A DNA stretch of 64,000 bases from Actinomycetota bacterium (GCA_016213645.1 JACQZY010000027.1:1-64000); one strand, 5' to 3'. Shown: positions 27,132-37,514, counted from the first letter of the stretch. Numbers and translations: made by a program. The notes: generated by a model not told the origin, from the letters alone.

Positions 27132-27527
27132 CTACCGAATCAGCTCAACCTCAACGCCCGCGTCCACCCGAGCCCACTGTCGATCGGCGGTCACGGCAGG
27201 CAGCCCGAGCACCTTGGCCAGCGCCAAGCAGGCGCGATCAGCCAGCGACAGACCGGCGGCTCTGGTTGCTTCGTACAGGACGGCGGCTTCGCGCGCGTGT
27301 TCCGCGGTGAAGTCGGCAGCACGGATGACGCCGCCCTCGCCGCCGATCAGGCCTTCCGGCAATTCGGTTCCAAGCTGCTGGTGAATCTCCGCGAGGTTGA
27401 CGGTGGATATATAGGCGGCAGAGGAGGATGGCGCCTCGACTTCGTTCAGCAGGTCGAAAACGCGTGCGGCGCCGGGCTCGTCTCTAAGCAACGCGATCAC
27501 GGCGCTCGCGTCGATCACGTAGGACAC
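27132..27527 (-). CDS. vapC: VapC-type PIN-domain toxin ribonuclease
   Basis: A 131-residue PIN-domain RNase, the toxin of a type II system. The acidic catalytic residues are visible: first Asp in YVIDASAVIALL, Glu in TVNLAEIH (near 47), Asp in LSLADRACLALA (near 97) and the last Asp in AVTADRQWA. Start GTG 27525-27527 lies 2 nt after the vapB stop, so the pair is coupled. It lies between two paralogous large subtilase genes; its 3' end faces the upstream subtilase convergently. Confidence 0.9.
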   Translation of the reverse strand: MSYVIDASAVIALLRDEPGAARVFDLLNEVEAPSSSAAYISTVNLAEIHQQLGTELPEGLIGGEGGVIRAADFTAEHAREAAVLYEATRAAGLSLADRACLALAKVLGLPAVTADRQWARVDAGVEVELIR

Positions 27528-27529
27528 GC

Positions 27530-27802
27530 CTACGCCTGACCCTGCTCGCGCGCCGCTTCCGCGCGCCGCTGGGCGATCAATTCGTCGGCCGATCCGCCAC
27601 GGTCGCGAAAGCTTCCTCTAGCGCGCTGAAGCGCGTCGTGACGCTCGGCGCGAGGATCGCGCAGCACGACGGACCCGTCATCACACGCCGAGACGATGAC
27701 AGACCCTTTTGGCTCAATCCCCAGGTGTTGCCGCAGCTCCTTCGGAAGCAGCAGCCGGCCACGCGCGTCTGTTTGCACCGTGTACGACGATTCGTTACGC
27801 AT
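27530..27802 (-). CDS. vapB: AbrB/SpoVT-type antitoxin
   Basis: A 90-residue antitoxin: swapped-hairpin AbrB DNA-binding domain in the first ~48 residues (YTVQTDARGRLLLPKELRQHLG, then GSVIVSACDDGSVVLRD). A charged helical tail that would wrap the toxin follows (SADELIAQRRAEAAREQ). ATG 27800-27802 has a TACAAT hexamer ending exactly 6 nt upstream, so the mRNA should be leaderless. A GTAA/TTAC dyad overlapping that hexamer is a plausible autoregulatory operator. Confidence 0.9.
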   Translation of the reverse strand: MRNESSYTVQTDARGRLLLPKELRQHLGIEPKGSVIVSACDDGSVVLRDPRAERHDALQRARGSFRDRGGSADELIAQRRAEAAREQGQA

Positions 27803-27808
27803 TGGATT

Positions 27809-27824
27809 ATTGTAACAGTTTTAC
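27809..27824 (-). promoter_or_regulatory. vapBC promoter with overlapping dyad
   Basis: -10 TACAAT (27814-27809) ends 6 nt before the vapB ATG. The dyad GTAA (27812-27815) / TTAC (27821-27824) overlaps it. Confidence 0.5.
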
Positions 27825-27880
27825 CGTTTGCCCACGCTGGGATGTTTGGTACGTTTTGGCCCGAATCCGCCCTCTCCCTC

Positions 27881-27908
27881 TTGACTCCCGCGATTTAGCG
27901 ACTACGTT
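27881..27908 (+). promoter_or_regulatory. Leaderless promoter of the second large subtilase
   Basis: TTGACT (27881-27886), 16-bp spacer, TACGTT (27903-27908), then 6 nt to ATG 27915; transcription should begin at the A of the start codon. Confidence 0.6.
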
Positions 27909-27914
27909 TATCGC

Positions 27915-30900
27915 ATGAGCAATGAGCGCCGCATGCGCGGATCGCTCGTATCTCGGCTGGCTCTCGGCTTTATCGTCTGCGTTGCGGTGTGGGCGGTTTT
28001 GATGTATGTCGTGTCCGAGATGGGGGATCGGCGGGACGGAACCCGCGACGCCTCGGTGGAAACCGGGGCGCGATCGGGCGACCCGGCACAGACGCCGCGT
28101 GGCGACACCGTGCGCGTGGCGGTTGTACTGCGTGATCAAACACTCCTACGTGCGGTTCAACGGTCGCGCTACGCGAACTTGCTGGCCGACGGCGCCGAGG
28201 CGACGGATACCGCGAACGAGAGCGCGCCCGGCCACGCTCGCCCATCCAAATGGAGCTCCGCGCGCCGCGCCTCCTGGGAACGCTCCCGCCAACGCGCTTT
28301 GCGTTCGATCGACGCGCGCGCCGGTAGGCGTGCCGTCCAGGCGCAGGAGAGAGTGCTGGCCGGCCTGCGGCGGTTGGGAGCGACGGTGCGGTCGCGCGGC
28401 ACTGCGCCAAGCGCGATCGTTGTGGACCTTCCTGTTGACCGGCTGGCCGCGGCGCGCGCGCTTGACGGCGTGGCCAGTGTGGAACCGGCCCCCCAGGGCA
28501 AACCGCTTGCCGCAAGCGTGGGCGACGGCTCGCCCACTTGGCACGCGGCGGGCTGCACCGGCGGCGGGACCGCCGACGCTTCTTGCCCGGCGGCAGCCGG
28601 AGCCACGGGCGGCTCCGCCACCCCCGGAGCGCCAGGCGCAGTGGACAGCGCGGACGGCAACGGCGGGCCGGACGTGGCGTTGATCGACACCGGCGTAAAC
28701 CTCTTTCACACCGCTTGGGGCGCGCGCAGCCCGATGATCGTCACTCCCGCACGCCGCGCTGTGGACGGTGGCGGCACGGACCCTTGCTTCGGTGCGCCGA
28801 CGGTCTCTGGCTATTGGTGCGGCTACGGCACCACTCACGGCAACGCGGCGGCGGCGATCGTGGCCTCTCGCGACGCGTCGCACCTGGGCATGGCGCCGGG
28901 CGTGGACAAGATCTTGGACCCACTGGGCGCGAATTCCGTGAACAACTGGCTGAGCGGTTTCTCCAGCGGCGGCGAGGCTCCGGCCGGCGACCTGCCCGAA
29001 GTGGTCAACAACGCTCTGGGTGCGGCCGGCACCGTGGACGACGGCTATGAGGAGCGCGTCGCCGACATGTTCGTGGCCACGTTGGGCGTTGCCCGCAGCG
29101 GCGCGGCGGGCAATGACGGGCCGGGGGCGCTGGGCACGGCCGGGCAACTTCGCGTGGCCTCGCCGTGCGCGGCTTACAACGTGCTTTGCATGGGCGCCGT
29201 GAACGCCGGGTCCGCCGGACGTGCAGACGACGTTCCGGCCGATTACAGCAGCTCCGGCCCTACGACTAACGGACGCAAGAAGCCGGACCTACTGGCCGAG
29301 GGCACGGCCGAGTGCCCGTCTACCGTGGACACCACCGGCTGGGTGGCCGACTGCGGCTACGGCACCTCTTACGCGTCAGCTCGCGGCGCGGCGGCACTGG
29401 CGCTGCTGGCGAGCGCGGGCGTGACAAACACCTCCGCGCAGCGCGCGCTGATGATCAACAGTTCTTACATGGTGCCGTCCGCCGCCGATCAGTTCTCCGG
29501 CCCGGCGCGCTACTGGACGCCGGATGCCGCATGGGGTGAGCTTGCGCTGGAGCGGACCTACGCCGATCGCGCCCACTACGCGCTGGGTGACGTGGCCGCC
29601 AACCTGGGCGCCACCAGCGATCCGGGGCCAAACTCCGCCCGCTTTTTCAGGATTGACGGCATGACCTCCGGCGAACGCGTGACGCTCGCCTGGAACCGCG
29701 GCATTCAATCTCCCAACTGGCCAGAGATCACCGGCTTCTCGCCACGACAACTCACAGACCTGGACCTCTTCCTCTACGCCCTCGGCGGCACCGACAACGA
29801 CGACGACATCGCCTGCACAGCGACGGGCGCCGCGGTGGCGCACTGTGGCGTAGATCACGACGAGCAGAGCGAACGCCTGGGCGACCTGGACGTGCCGGGC
29901 GACGCGCGCGACAACGTTGAGCAGGTGCGCGCCGTCTCTCCCGGATCTTCGATCGTCAAGGTAAAGGCGGCAAGCGGCATCGACGGCGCCGCCCTGGAGA
30001 AGTTCGCGCTGGCCGGCGATCACGCGGTCAAGCCACTCGCCACACCCGAGCTGTCGATCGGCAAACCGGTCCTCAGCGGTGCGTTCGCGCATGACGGAGA
30101 GCCGGTCACCGTGTCCTCCACGATCACCAACTTGTCCAGCGGAGCCGACCTGAACGACGGACTTGCCCTGCAAGCTCTGTCGGCATCGCTGAGCGCGCCC
30201 GGCGTGGACGAAGTGACGCTGCTGGACGGCCCGCCGTACAGCCTGGCGCCGGGTCAAAGCGCAACGTTGCGCTGGACGGTCAACACCAGCGGCGACGCGC
30301 TGCACCAGCTGACCGTAAGCGCGAGCGGTTCGCGCTTCGGCGAGACCTTCGGCGGCACCTCGCCGCCGGCCACGCTGACGATCGACAACAGTGCGCCCAC
30401 CGCCACGCTGAGTGCGCCCACCGGCTGGCAGCCGTCGCGCGCCTCAACGGTGCGCTGGCACGCCACCGACGCGCTCTCGGGCGTGGCCGACGTGCGCGTC
30501 GAGGCCTCGCTGAACGACGGCCCCTTCAACCCCGTCTACAACGACGCCGACGCCGACGGCACCGTGGACGTGTCCGCCGACGAAGGCCAGAGCGTCCACA
30601 CACGCGTGGTGGTGACCGACGTCGCGGGCAACGCCGCCACGATCGACCGACCGCAGACCTGGAGCGTGGACGCCGAACCGCCGACGATCCTGATCCAAGC
30701 TCCGGCCGTGGTGAGCTACGGCGCCTCGGCCACCGTGATCGTGCGCGCCCACAACGTCGGAGCGCCGGTTTCCACGTACGTACGCACAAGCACCTCCAAG
30801 CCGTTTGAGCAGATCGAAGGCGACAGCTTCAAGATCTCGTCGGTGGCCAGACTCGGCCTGCCGATCAAGATAGAGGCGCAGGCTCTGGATTCACTAAACC

Positions 30901-31214
30901 GCACCGTGCGCGCATCGGCCACGATCAGGACCCGCGCCACCGGCACGGCGCTGAGCCTGAAGGGCGTGAAGCAGAGCGGACAAACGCTGATCCAGGCAAC
31001 GCTGAAGAAGAGGTCGACGGGCACGCTGGCGATATCGGCGACGTGCGGCCGCAAGCGATTGCGGACGCGCGCGGAGATCAAGAACACGCGTGTGGCGATC
31101 CTGCCGCTGAGTGGCGGCGAAGGCGTTTGCACGGTGCGCGCCACCTTCTACCACGCGGCCTCGTACCAATTCGCCTCGGCGCGGGCGCACGCGCGAATCC
31201 GCTTCCGGCCCTAA
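27915..31214 (+). CDS. Large secreted subtilase with Ig-like C-terminal domains
   Basis: A 1099-residue exported protease. The N-terminus has a membrane/signal segment (LALGFIVCVAVWAVLMYVV, about 14-34) with no obvious signal-peptidase site, so it may be anchored. The S8 domain has Asp in VALIDTGVN (about 255), His in GYGTTHGNAAA, oxyanion Asn in GAAGNDGPG and Ser in GYGTSYASARG. From about 705, two to three Ig-like units (VTVSSTITNLSSG, LSAPTGWQPSRAST, ILIQAPAVVSYG) and a basic tail line up one-for-one with the 23766-27074 paralogue. The DTG motif is canonical here, unlike the paralogue. Strong leaderless promoter. Confidence 0.88.
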   Translation: MSNERRMRGSLVSRLALGFIVCVAVWAVLMYVVSEMGDRRDGTRDASVETGARSGDPAQTPRGDTVRVAVVLRDQTLLRAVQRSRYANLLADGAEATDTANESAPGHARPSKWSSARRASWERSRQRALRSIDARAGRRAVQAQERVLAGLRRLGATVRSRGTAPSAIVVDLPVDRLAAARALDGVASVEPAPQGKPLAASVGDGSPTWHAAGCTGGGTADASCPAAAGATGGSATPGAPGAVDSADGNGGPDVALIDTGVNLFHTAWGARSPMIVTPARRAVDGGGTDPCFGAPTVSGYWCGYGTTHGNAAAAIVASRDASHLGMAPGVDKILDPLGANSVNNWLSGFSSGGEAPAGDLPEVVNNALGAAGTVDDGYEERVADMFVATLGVARSGAAGNDGPGALGTAGQLRVASPCAAYNVLCMGAVNAGSAGRADDVPADYSSSGPTTNGRKKPDLLAEGTAECPSTVDTTGWVADCGYGTSYASARGAAALALLASAGVTNTSAQRALMINSSYMVPSAADQFSGPARYWTPDAAWGELALERTYADRAHYALGDVAANLGATSDPGPNSARFFRIDGMTSGERVTLAWNRGIQSPNWPEITGFSPRQLTDLDLFLYALGGTDNDDDIACTATGAAVAHCGVDHDEQSERLGDLDVPGDARDNVEQVRAVSPGSSIVKVKAASGIDGAALEKFALAGDHAVKPLATPELSIGKPVLSGAFAHDGEPVTVSSTITNLSSGADLNDGLALQALSASLSAPGVDEVTLLDGPPYSLAPGQSATLRWTVNTSGDALHQLTVSASGSRFGETFGGTSPPATLTIDNSAPTATLSAPTGWQPSRASTVRWHATDALSGVADVRVEASLNDGPFNPVYNDADADGTVDVSADEGQSVHTRVVVTDVAGNAATIDRPQTWSVDAEPPTILIQAPAVVSYGASATVIVRAHNVGAPVSTYVRTSTSKPFEQIEGDSFKISSVARLGLPIKIEAQALDSLNRTVRASATIRTRATGTALSLKGVKQSGQTLIQATLKKRSTGTLAISATCGRKRLRTRAEIKNTRVAILPLSGGEGVCTVRATFYHAASYQFASARAHARIRFRP

Positions 31215-31452
31215 ATCCGCAAACCGAACATTCGTCCTAATGGACGCACGTCCGATTTCGCTCAGCAACGGGCCGTATCTAGCCGTAACTTCTAATGGAC
31301 GGTATTCACGGGGGGTTCCGTGAAGCCTCGCGGTACGGGGCGCCGGACAAGGCGCTCAAGTTCGGCGCTCCGGCCGCGGCCGTCCAATAGACTGCTCGGA
31401 CAATTTGCCCAACCGCCCCTGGGGCCTTTTCCCAAGGGCGAAAACACACCCC

Positions 31453-31473
31453 GGTTCGGTGCCCCACCGAACC
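31453..31473. promoter_or_regulatory. Palindrome over the -35 region of the CBS gene
   Basis: GGTTCGGTG-CCC-CACCGAACC, a 9-bp perfect dyad ending 11 bp before the GATACT -10 hexamer; well placed for a repressor or activator. Confidence 0.45.
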
Positions 31474-31484
31474 GCGAAAACAGG

Positions 31485-31490
31485 GATACT
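31485..31490 (+). promoter_or_regulatory. -10 element of the CBS-domain gene
   Basis: GATACT, 7 nt before ATG 31498. Confidence 0.4.
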
Positions 31491-31497
31491 CAAGCCT

Positions 31498-32151
31498 ATG
31501 GACTCCACCGTTCTTCAGACCGCCACCGTGGCCAAGGCGTTACAGCCGTTTGTCACGGTCTCGCCCGACCTACCGCTCACCGAGGCCGCCGCGCTGATGC
31601 GCGAACACCACGGACGCGCGCTGGTGGTGGAGACAGACGACGGCTCGCCGGCGATCTTCACGGAGCACGACATCGTCAAGGTGGTCGGCGCGGGCGAGTC
31701 GCTTGAGGGCAAAACGGTGGGAGATCATCACACGAGCGTGGTCGTGGCCGCCACTCCTGACTGGTCGCTGGGCCACGCCGTCGACACAATGAACACCGGC
31801 AAGTTCCGCCACCTCGTGGTGGTGGAGGACGGCAGGACCGTAGGCCTGATCGGCATGCGCGAGATCCTGCTGACGATGCTGGAGCCCGACGACCACCCGG
31901 AGCCCAACCAGGACACGGTGGAGTTTGGATCGCTGGTGCACGAGGCTGCCGTTCACGTGCTGCACAACCTGCGCCGCAACGCCAAGCAACACATGGCCGC
32001 CACCAAGTGCTTCTGCGAACTGGACTGGATCGAGGTGCTGATCAGGCAGGCCGAGGAGCGCACCGACCTAACCGCCGAGGACCTGGAGCAGCTTTGGGAC
32101 CAGCGCCCACCCTGCCCGGTGTTGCACTCGATGGGCGGCGGCGGCGACTGA
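31498..32151 (+). CDS. CBS-pair protein with C-terminal helical region
   Basis: A 217-residue cytoplasmic protein with two CBS motifs: about 10-65 (TVSPDLPLTEAAALMREHH... AIFTEHDIVKVV) and about 75-130 (VAATPDWSLGHAVDTMNTG... GLIGMREILL). Such pairs bind adenosine nucleotides and act as energy sensors. The final ~80 residues (VHEAAVHVLHNLRRNAKQHM, then CFCELDWIEVLI) are not a family I recognise. ATG 31498 is chosen over an upstream start because a -10 hexamer and a perfect palindrome lie directly in front of it. It probably has its own promoter. Confidence 0.82.
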   Translation: MDSTVLQTATVAKALQPFVTVSPDLPLTEAAALMREHHGRALVVETDDGSPAIFTEHDIVKVVGAGESLEGKTVGDHHTSVVVAATPDWSLGHAVDTMNTGKFRHLVVVEDGRTVGLIGMREILLTMLEPDDHPEPNQDTVEFGSLVHEAAVHVLHNLRRNAKQHMAATKCFCELDWIEVLIRQAEERTDLTAEDLEQLWDQRPPCPVLHSMGGGGD

Positions 32152-32290
32152 CGCCGCCCCCCGACGAACGGCGGCTACCGCGGCACTATGCACACAGGTC
32201 GCCGCCGACGCCGCGTCCCGCGCCGGCCCGCGCCGGCCCACCGACTCGCCGACACTTATTAAACACGGCGTCATATAACCTCAAGCGGCG

Positions 32291-33151
32291 ATGAACGCAC
32301 GACCGGCCCAAGACCTCGGCTCCACGTTCGGCGGTAAAACCGCCGTGGTAACCGGGGCCGCCAGCGGCATTGGCCGTGAGATCGCGCTGCAACTGGGCGC
32401 GGCGGGGGCGTTTGTGCTGGTGACAGACGTCGCCGACGGCTGCGACGAGGTGGTCGCTCAGATCGTCTCCGGCGGCGGCGGCGCTCAGGCGATGCGCGTG
32501 GACGTGTCGCGCCGCGAAGACCTCGCCGAAGCGATCGGCCTGGTCGTAGGCGATCACGGCCGCCTCGACTACATGTTCAACAACGCCGGTGTGGCGATCT
32601 TCGGCGAGTTCGAACTGGTCACGCTGGACGACTGGGACAAAATAATCGACGTCAACCTGCGCGGCGTGGCCTACGGCGCAAAGCTCGCCTACGACCAAAT
32701 GCTCAAGCAGGATGACGGCGGACACATCGTCAGCACGGCCTCGGTGGCCGGGCTGATGCCCGTGCCGCTACAGGCGCACTACTGCGCCACCAAACATGCC
32801 GTGCTGGGAATGCACAAAACGCTGGCCGTGGAGGCCGCCGAACACAACGTCCGGCTCACCGTATTTTGCCCTGCATTCGTGCAGTCCGGGATGTTTGTCA
32901 ACAACACAATGCGCGGCAGTCTGGAAAACACCGACGCGCGCAAGCTGGTGCCGATCAAGCCGCTCTCGGCCGACAAGGCGGTGGCGCGATTGCTGGCCGG
33001 AGTGGCCGCGCGCAAGCCGATCGTGATCACGCCGTTCTACGGACGCGTCGGTTGGTGGCTGGAGCGACTTTCGCCGTCGCTCGCGATGCGATTGCACCGC
33101 CTGACGCTGCGCGAAACGCGCAAACGCGCGCGCAAGAGCCGCGGCCGCTAA
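32291..33151 (+). CDS. Short-chain dehydrogenase/reductase
   Basis: A 286-residue classical SDR: NAD(P)-binding TGAASGIG (about 21-28), an acidic residue at the end of beta-2 (VTDVADG) favouring NAD(H), NNAG at about 97-100, catalytic Ser in STASVAG and the YxxxK pair in HYCATK. A basic C-terminal extension (WWLERLSPSLAMRLHRLTLR) could associate with membranes. Substrate unknown. A TATAAC hexamer lies 11 nt before ATG 32291. It is convergent with the exonuclease gene, 14 bp apart. Confidence 0.88.
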   Translation: MNARPAQDLGSTFGGKTAVVTGAASGIGREIALQLGAAGAFVLVTDVADGCDEVVAQIVSGGGGAQAMRVDVSRREDLAEAIGLVVGDHGRLDYMFNNAGVAIFGEFELVTLDDWDKIIDVNLRGVAYGAKLAYDQMLKQDDGGHIVSTASVAGLMPVPLQAHYCATKHAVLGMHKTLAVEAAEHNVRLTVFCPAFVQSGMFVNNTMRGSLENTDARKLVPIKPLSADKAVARLLAGVAARKPIVITPFYGRVGWWLERLSPSLAMRLHRLTLRETRKRARKSRGR

Positions 33152-33165
33152 GGCGATTCAGCCCC

Positions 33166-33852
33166 TCACCACTTGCTGGACGCGACGGCCGTCAGCTCCG
33201 GACTGATCTCGCCCCAGTTCAAACGCGGATGCTCGTAGGCGGCGGCGAGCGTGTTGTAGCCCAGCGCCTGAACGGCGGCCACGGTGATCATGCCGCAGGC
33301 AATCGCGTCGGAGAGCGCGTTGTGGTGATCCAAATCGATCGACAGATAGCTGGAGAGCGTGTCGAGCTTGTGGTTGTCCGGCGGATCGGCTGGGGCCGCC
33401 GCCTGCGCGTCGGCCTCGCGATCGGCCTCCGTGCCTGCGCCCGCGTAGGTCTTGGCTCGCGGCGCGCCTCGACGCGATTTCGGCCAGGCGTTTCGTGCCA
33501 GCGCCATTGAGCAGCCATACCGCACCGTGGGCGTCTGCAGGTTGGCGCGCTCCAGCTCGCCGCGCAGCACGCCCATGTCGAAGTTGGCGTTGTGCGCGAC
33601 CAGCGGATAGCACGCGGCGTAGTGGACCAGCTCCGGCCAGATGTCGGTGAACGTGGGCTGCCCGATCACATCGGCCGGCGTGATGCCGTGCACGCGAATC
33701 GCTCCGGCGTCCCATCGCCGTGGCGAGATGCGCGGGTCGATCAGCGTGTAGCGCTCGTCGATCGGCTTGCCGTTCTCAAAGTGCACCAAACCCACCGCAC
33801 ACGCCACGCCCCAGCGCGCCGTCTCAAAGTCGATCGCCACGAACGAGTCCAT
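33166..33852 (-). CDS. DEDDh 3'-5' exonuclease (DnaQ-like)
   Basis: A 228-residue exonuclease with all DEDDh motifs: ExoI FVAIDFETA (Asp, Glu), ExoII AHNANFDMGVL (Asp) and ExoIII HNALSDAIACG with His in DHHNAL. An Ala-rich, charged insertion (GTEADREADAQAAAPADPP) lies between ExoII and ExoIII. It resembles stand-alone polymerase III epsilon-like or RNase T-like proteins; the substrate (DNA or RNA) is open. A TAGCGT hexamer ends exactly 6 nt before ATG 33850-33852, giving a leaderless transcript. Confidence 0.88.
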   Translation of the reverse strand: MDSFVAIDFETARWGVACAVGLVHFENGKPIDERYTLIDPRISPRRWDAGAIRVHGITPADVIGQPTFTDIWPELVHYAACYPLVAHNANFDMGVLRGELERANLQTPTVRYGCSMALARNAWPKSRRGAPRAKTYAGAGTEADREADAQAAAPADPPDNHKLDTLSSYLSIDLDHHNALSDAIACGMITVAAVQALGYNTLAAAYEHPRLNWGEISPELTAVASSKW

Positions 33853-33858
33853 AGGATC

Positions 33859-33864
33859 ACGCTA
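33859..33864 (-). promoter_or_regulatory. -10 element of the exonuclease gene
   Basis: TAGCGT (minus strand), 6 nt before the ATG at 33852. Confidence 0.45.
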
Positions 33865-33890
33865 GCGGTAGCACGGGCGGACGCGCGCGG

Positions 33891-35411
33891 CTACTTGATG
33901 CGCAGGCTGAACTTGCCGTCGGGAGCCGCGATCACGTTATTTCCGGTTCCGCTGATCGTGATCGTCGCGCGCTTGCGTTTGGCCTTCTTGAGCACACGCA
34001 GCTTGATCGTGGCCACGCAATTGGCAGTTGACCACGCAACCGGTCCGGCCGCCGTTGGTGTGCCGCGCACACCGCTGATCTTCGCCTTGGCGGTGATCGA
34101 ACCCAGACAGGCCACGGCGCCCGGCGTTCCAACCGGGACCTGATACGAAACCTTCAGCGTGAACGTGAGCCGCGCGCCGACCTTTGTTGAACGGCCACTC
34201 TGTTTGACGCTCACCGACACCGGACGGCGAACGGCGGCGTTGGGGTTCTGAATCGCCATGCCGGAGAGCGGCAACCGCAACGTGGGTTGAGCGGCATCGT
34301 CGGAGTTGATCACGAGATCGCCGGCCTGATTGCCCAGCATCGTCGGACTGAAGACGATGCGCAAATCACATCGGCCGTCGGCCGGCAGCGCCACGCTGGT
34401 GCAGCTGTCACCAACAATCTTGAAGTTGGCATTCGTGACCGACGCGCTGCTGACCGAAACCGGATTGTCGCCGGCGCCGACCAGTGGCACGTCGATCTCC
34501 GCGGAGCTTGTGCCCAACATCTGAGTGTCGAACGTTGCGCCACTTACGCTGGTCGCGAGACTGCGACCGGTCACGCCCTCGATCCAAGTCTTAAACGATG
34601 AAACGCGCGTGAACACCGCCGAATACGGCGGCAGGGCGCAATTGATGCCGAAGCTCGTGATACCCACAAGCTTGAGTCCGGAGCCGCCGTTGTAAACCAG
34701 CGGTCCGCCGCTGTCGCCCTGGCACGCACTCACGTACGGCGCTGAGGAATAATGCGCGGCGCAGATCATCGAAGAAATGATGTATCCGCCGTAATTGGCC
34801 AGGCAGGAAGCGTTCGATTCCACTTGCACATCGCCGTCAAGCAAGTCATCGGTGCCGGCCCCCTCGCCGTAGTAGGTGTCCCCCCAACCCGCGAGCTGCG
34901 CGGTCGCTCCGGCGGCCGGATCGTTGGCGGCCGACGCCAGCGGCAGCGCGGAAGAGGCATATGTTGATGCGCGCGACAGCTTGAGTAACCGCACATCGCT
35001 GCCGCCGACGGCGTCGGTGAATTGCGGGTGCTTGATGTTGCCGATCACGCTGATGATCTCGCCACCGTAACCTGAAAGCTGCTTGCGGCCGATCAAAACA
35101 CCGCCGACGGTGAGATCGCAGTGGGCGGCCGTAACCACCCAGGTCGGTTTGATCAACGTGCCACCGCAGAATTGATAGCCATTTTCGTCAAGCAGGGCGA
35201 CGATGAACGGCCACTCGCTGGACAGATTGGGCACGACGTTGCCGCCGACGACCTGCGTGGTCGGCGGAGTGGGGGTGGAATCGTCGGCACCGGCAACCCC
35301 CGGCGTGCAAAGAAGAAACGCGGTCAGCGCGGCGGCGGCAATCGCCGTCGCGACGGCGATACCGTGCCCGCGCCCGCGCTCGAAGTTGATGTGGATGGCC
35401 GTTGAAATCAT
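33891..35411 (-). CDS. Secreted trypsin-like serine protease (S1) with C-terminal beta domains
   Basis: A 506-residue exported protease. The signal peptide (about 1-41) precedes the mature start VVGGNVVPNLSSEWPFIV. The S1 domain has His in VTAAHC, Asp in SDVRLLKL and Ser in CQGDSGGPLV, with paired cysteines (FCGG/AHC and others). The Asp six residues before the Ser (SACQGDSGG context) is absent, so trypsin-like specificity is not assured. After about 260 comes a choice-of-anchor/ASH-like domain (LPADGRCDLRIVFSPTMLG... DLVINSDD), then a beta domain with a basic end. ATG 35409-35411 (MISTAIHINFERG) gives a normal signal peptide; a TTG 17 codons upstream is the alternative. Confidence 0.88.
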   Translation of the reverse strand: MISTAIHINFERGRGHGIAVATAIAAAALTAFLLCTPGVAGADDSTPTPPTTQVVGGNVVPNLSSEWPFIVALLDENGYQFCGGTLIKPTWVVTAAHCDLTVGGVLIGRKQLSGYGGEIISVIGNIKHPQFTDAVGGSDVRLLKLSRASTYASSALPLASAANDPAAGATAQLAGWGDTYYGEGAGTDDLLDGDVQVESNASCLANYGGYIISSMICAAHYSSAPYVSACQGDSGGPLVYNGGSGLKLVGITSFGINCALPPYSAVFTRVSSFKTWIEGVTGRSLATSVSGATFDTQMLGTSSAEIDVPLVGAGDNPVSVSSASVTNANFKIVGDSCTSVALPADGRCDLRIVFSPTMLGNQAGDLVINSDDAAQPTLRLPLSGMAIQNPNAAVRRPVSVSVKQSGRSTKVGARLTFTLKVSYQVPVGTPGAVACLGSITAKAKISGVRGTPTAAGPVAWSTANCVATIKLRVLKKAKRKRATITISGTGNNVIAAPDGKFSLRIK

Positions 35412-35524
35412 TCGTCCCGTGCGATCGTGCTTCCGAGGGACAAGGCGCTGAAATATGGCCAAGTCCTATGGACCCATATCGGTCATCACGATTACAAACT
35501 TTACGGTAACTGCCGGGAATTGAA

Positions 35525-35552
35525 AAAGGCCCGGCGCTGTGCCGGGCCTTTC
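35525..35552 (-). terminator. Intrinsic terminator of ahcY
   Basis: AAAGGCCCGGC and GCCGGGCCTTT, 11-bp perfect stem, 5-nt loop, with a run of U on the minus strand, about 50 nt past the ahcY stop. Confidence 0.8.
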
Positions 35553-35600
35553 GCATGGTGATCTCGGTTGGAGGAGTGGCGACGCTGCGCCGCGACATGC

Positions 35601-37052
<1,452 letters not shown>

Positions 37053-37108
37053 GTATTGGGTCTCCTAGCGGGATCGGGGGTGTTGGGAAAGTCGGGGGCC
37101 GAGCGGTT

Positions 37109-37501
37109 TCACGCGGCGGCTTCGAGCAGTTTCTTGTGCTTTCGCTGCTCCCAGCTGAGCCAGTCGGCGTCGGCCACCTCGGCCGGTCGCTCGGGTGTCT
37201 GGTCCAGCCAGAGATTGACGGCGTGGCCGAGTTGCGGTTCTTTGCGCAGACGCCGGGCAAAACCGACGTTGCTGATCTCCAGGTCGTGGGAGTTCAGCAG
37301 TTCGCGAAGAGTGCGCAGGCGTTGCAGTTCGCCGGGGCCGTACAGGCGGTAACCGGCGGGTGATCGCGGCGGCTCAACCAGGCCGGCGTTCTCGATGTAG
37401 CGAAGCATGCGGGCGGACCAGCCGCTGGTTTCCGCCGCTTCGTTGATGGTGAGCGCATCGGCGTCCTTGGCGGCGCGCTTGGGGGTTGTCGCGGATGCCA
37501 T
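37109..37501 (-). CDS. MerR-family regulator next to ahcY
   Basis: A 130-residue regulator. A winged-helix MerR DNA-binding domain (LTINEAAETSGWSARMLRYIENAGL, then PAGYRLYGPGELQRLRTL) occupies about 15-85, followed by a short helical end (WLSWEQRKHKKLLEA) with no cysteine cluster, so it is not a metal sensor of the usual type. It has a TAAGGT hexamer 7 nt before ATG 37499-37501. Only 56 bp separate it from ahcY on the same strand, so a role in the methionine/SAM cycle is plausible but inferred. Confidence 0.85.
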   Translation of the reverse strand: MASATTPKRAAKDADALTINEAAETSGWSARMLRYIENAGLVEPPRSPAGYRLYGPGELQRLRTLRELLNSHDLEISNVGFARRLRKEPQLGHAVNLWLDQTPERPAEVADADWLSWEQRKHKKLLEAAA

Positions 37502-37508
37502 GCGGCGA

Positions 37509-37514
37509 ACCTTA
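37509..37514 (-). promoter_or_regulatory. -10 element of the merR-like gene
   Basis: TAAGGT (minus strand), 7 nt before the ATG at 37501. Confidence 0.45.
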
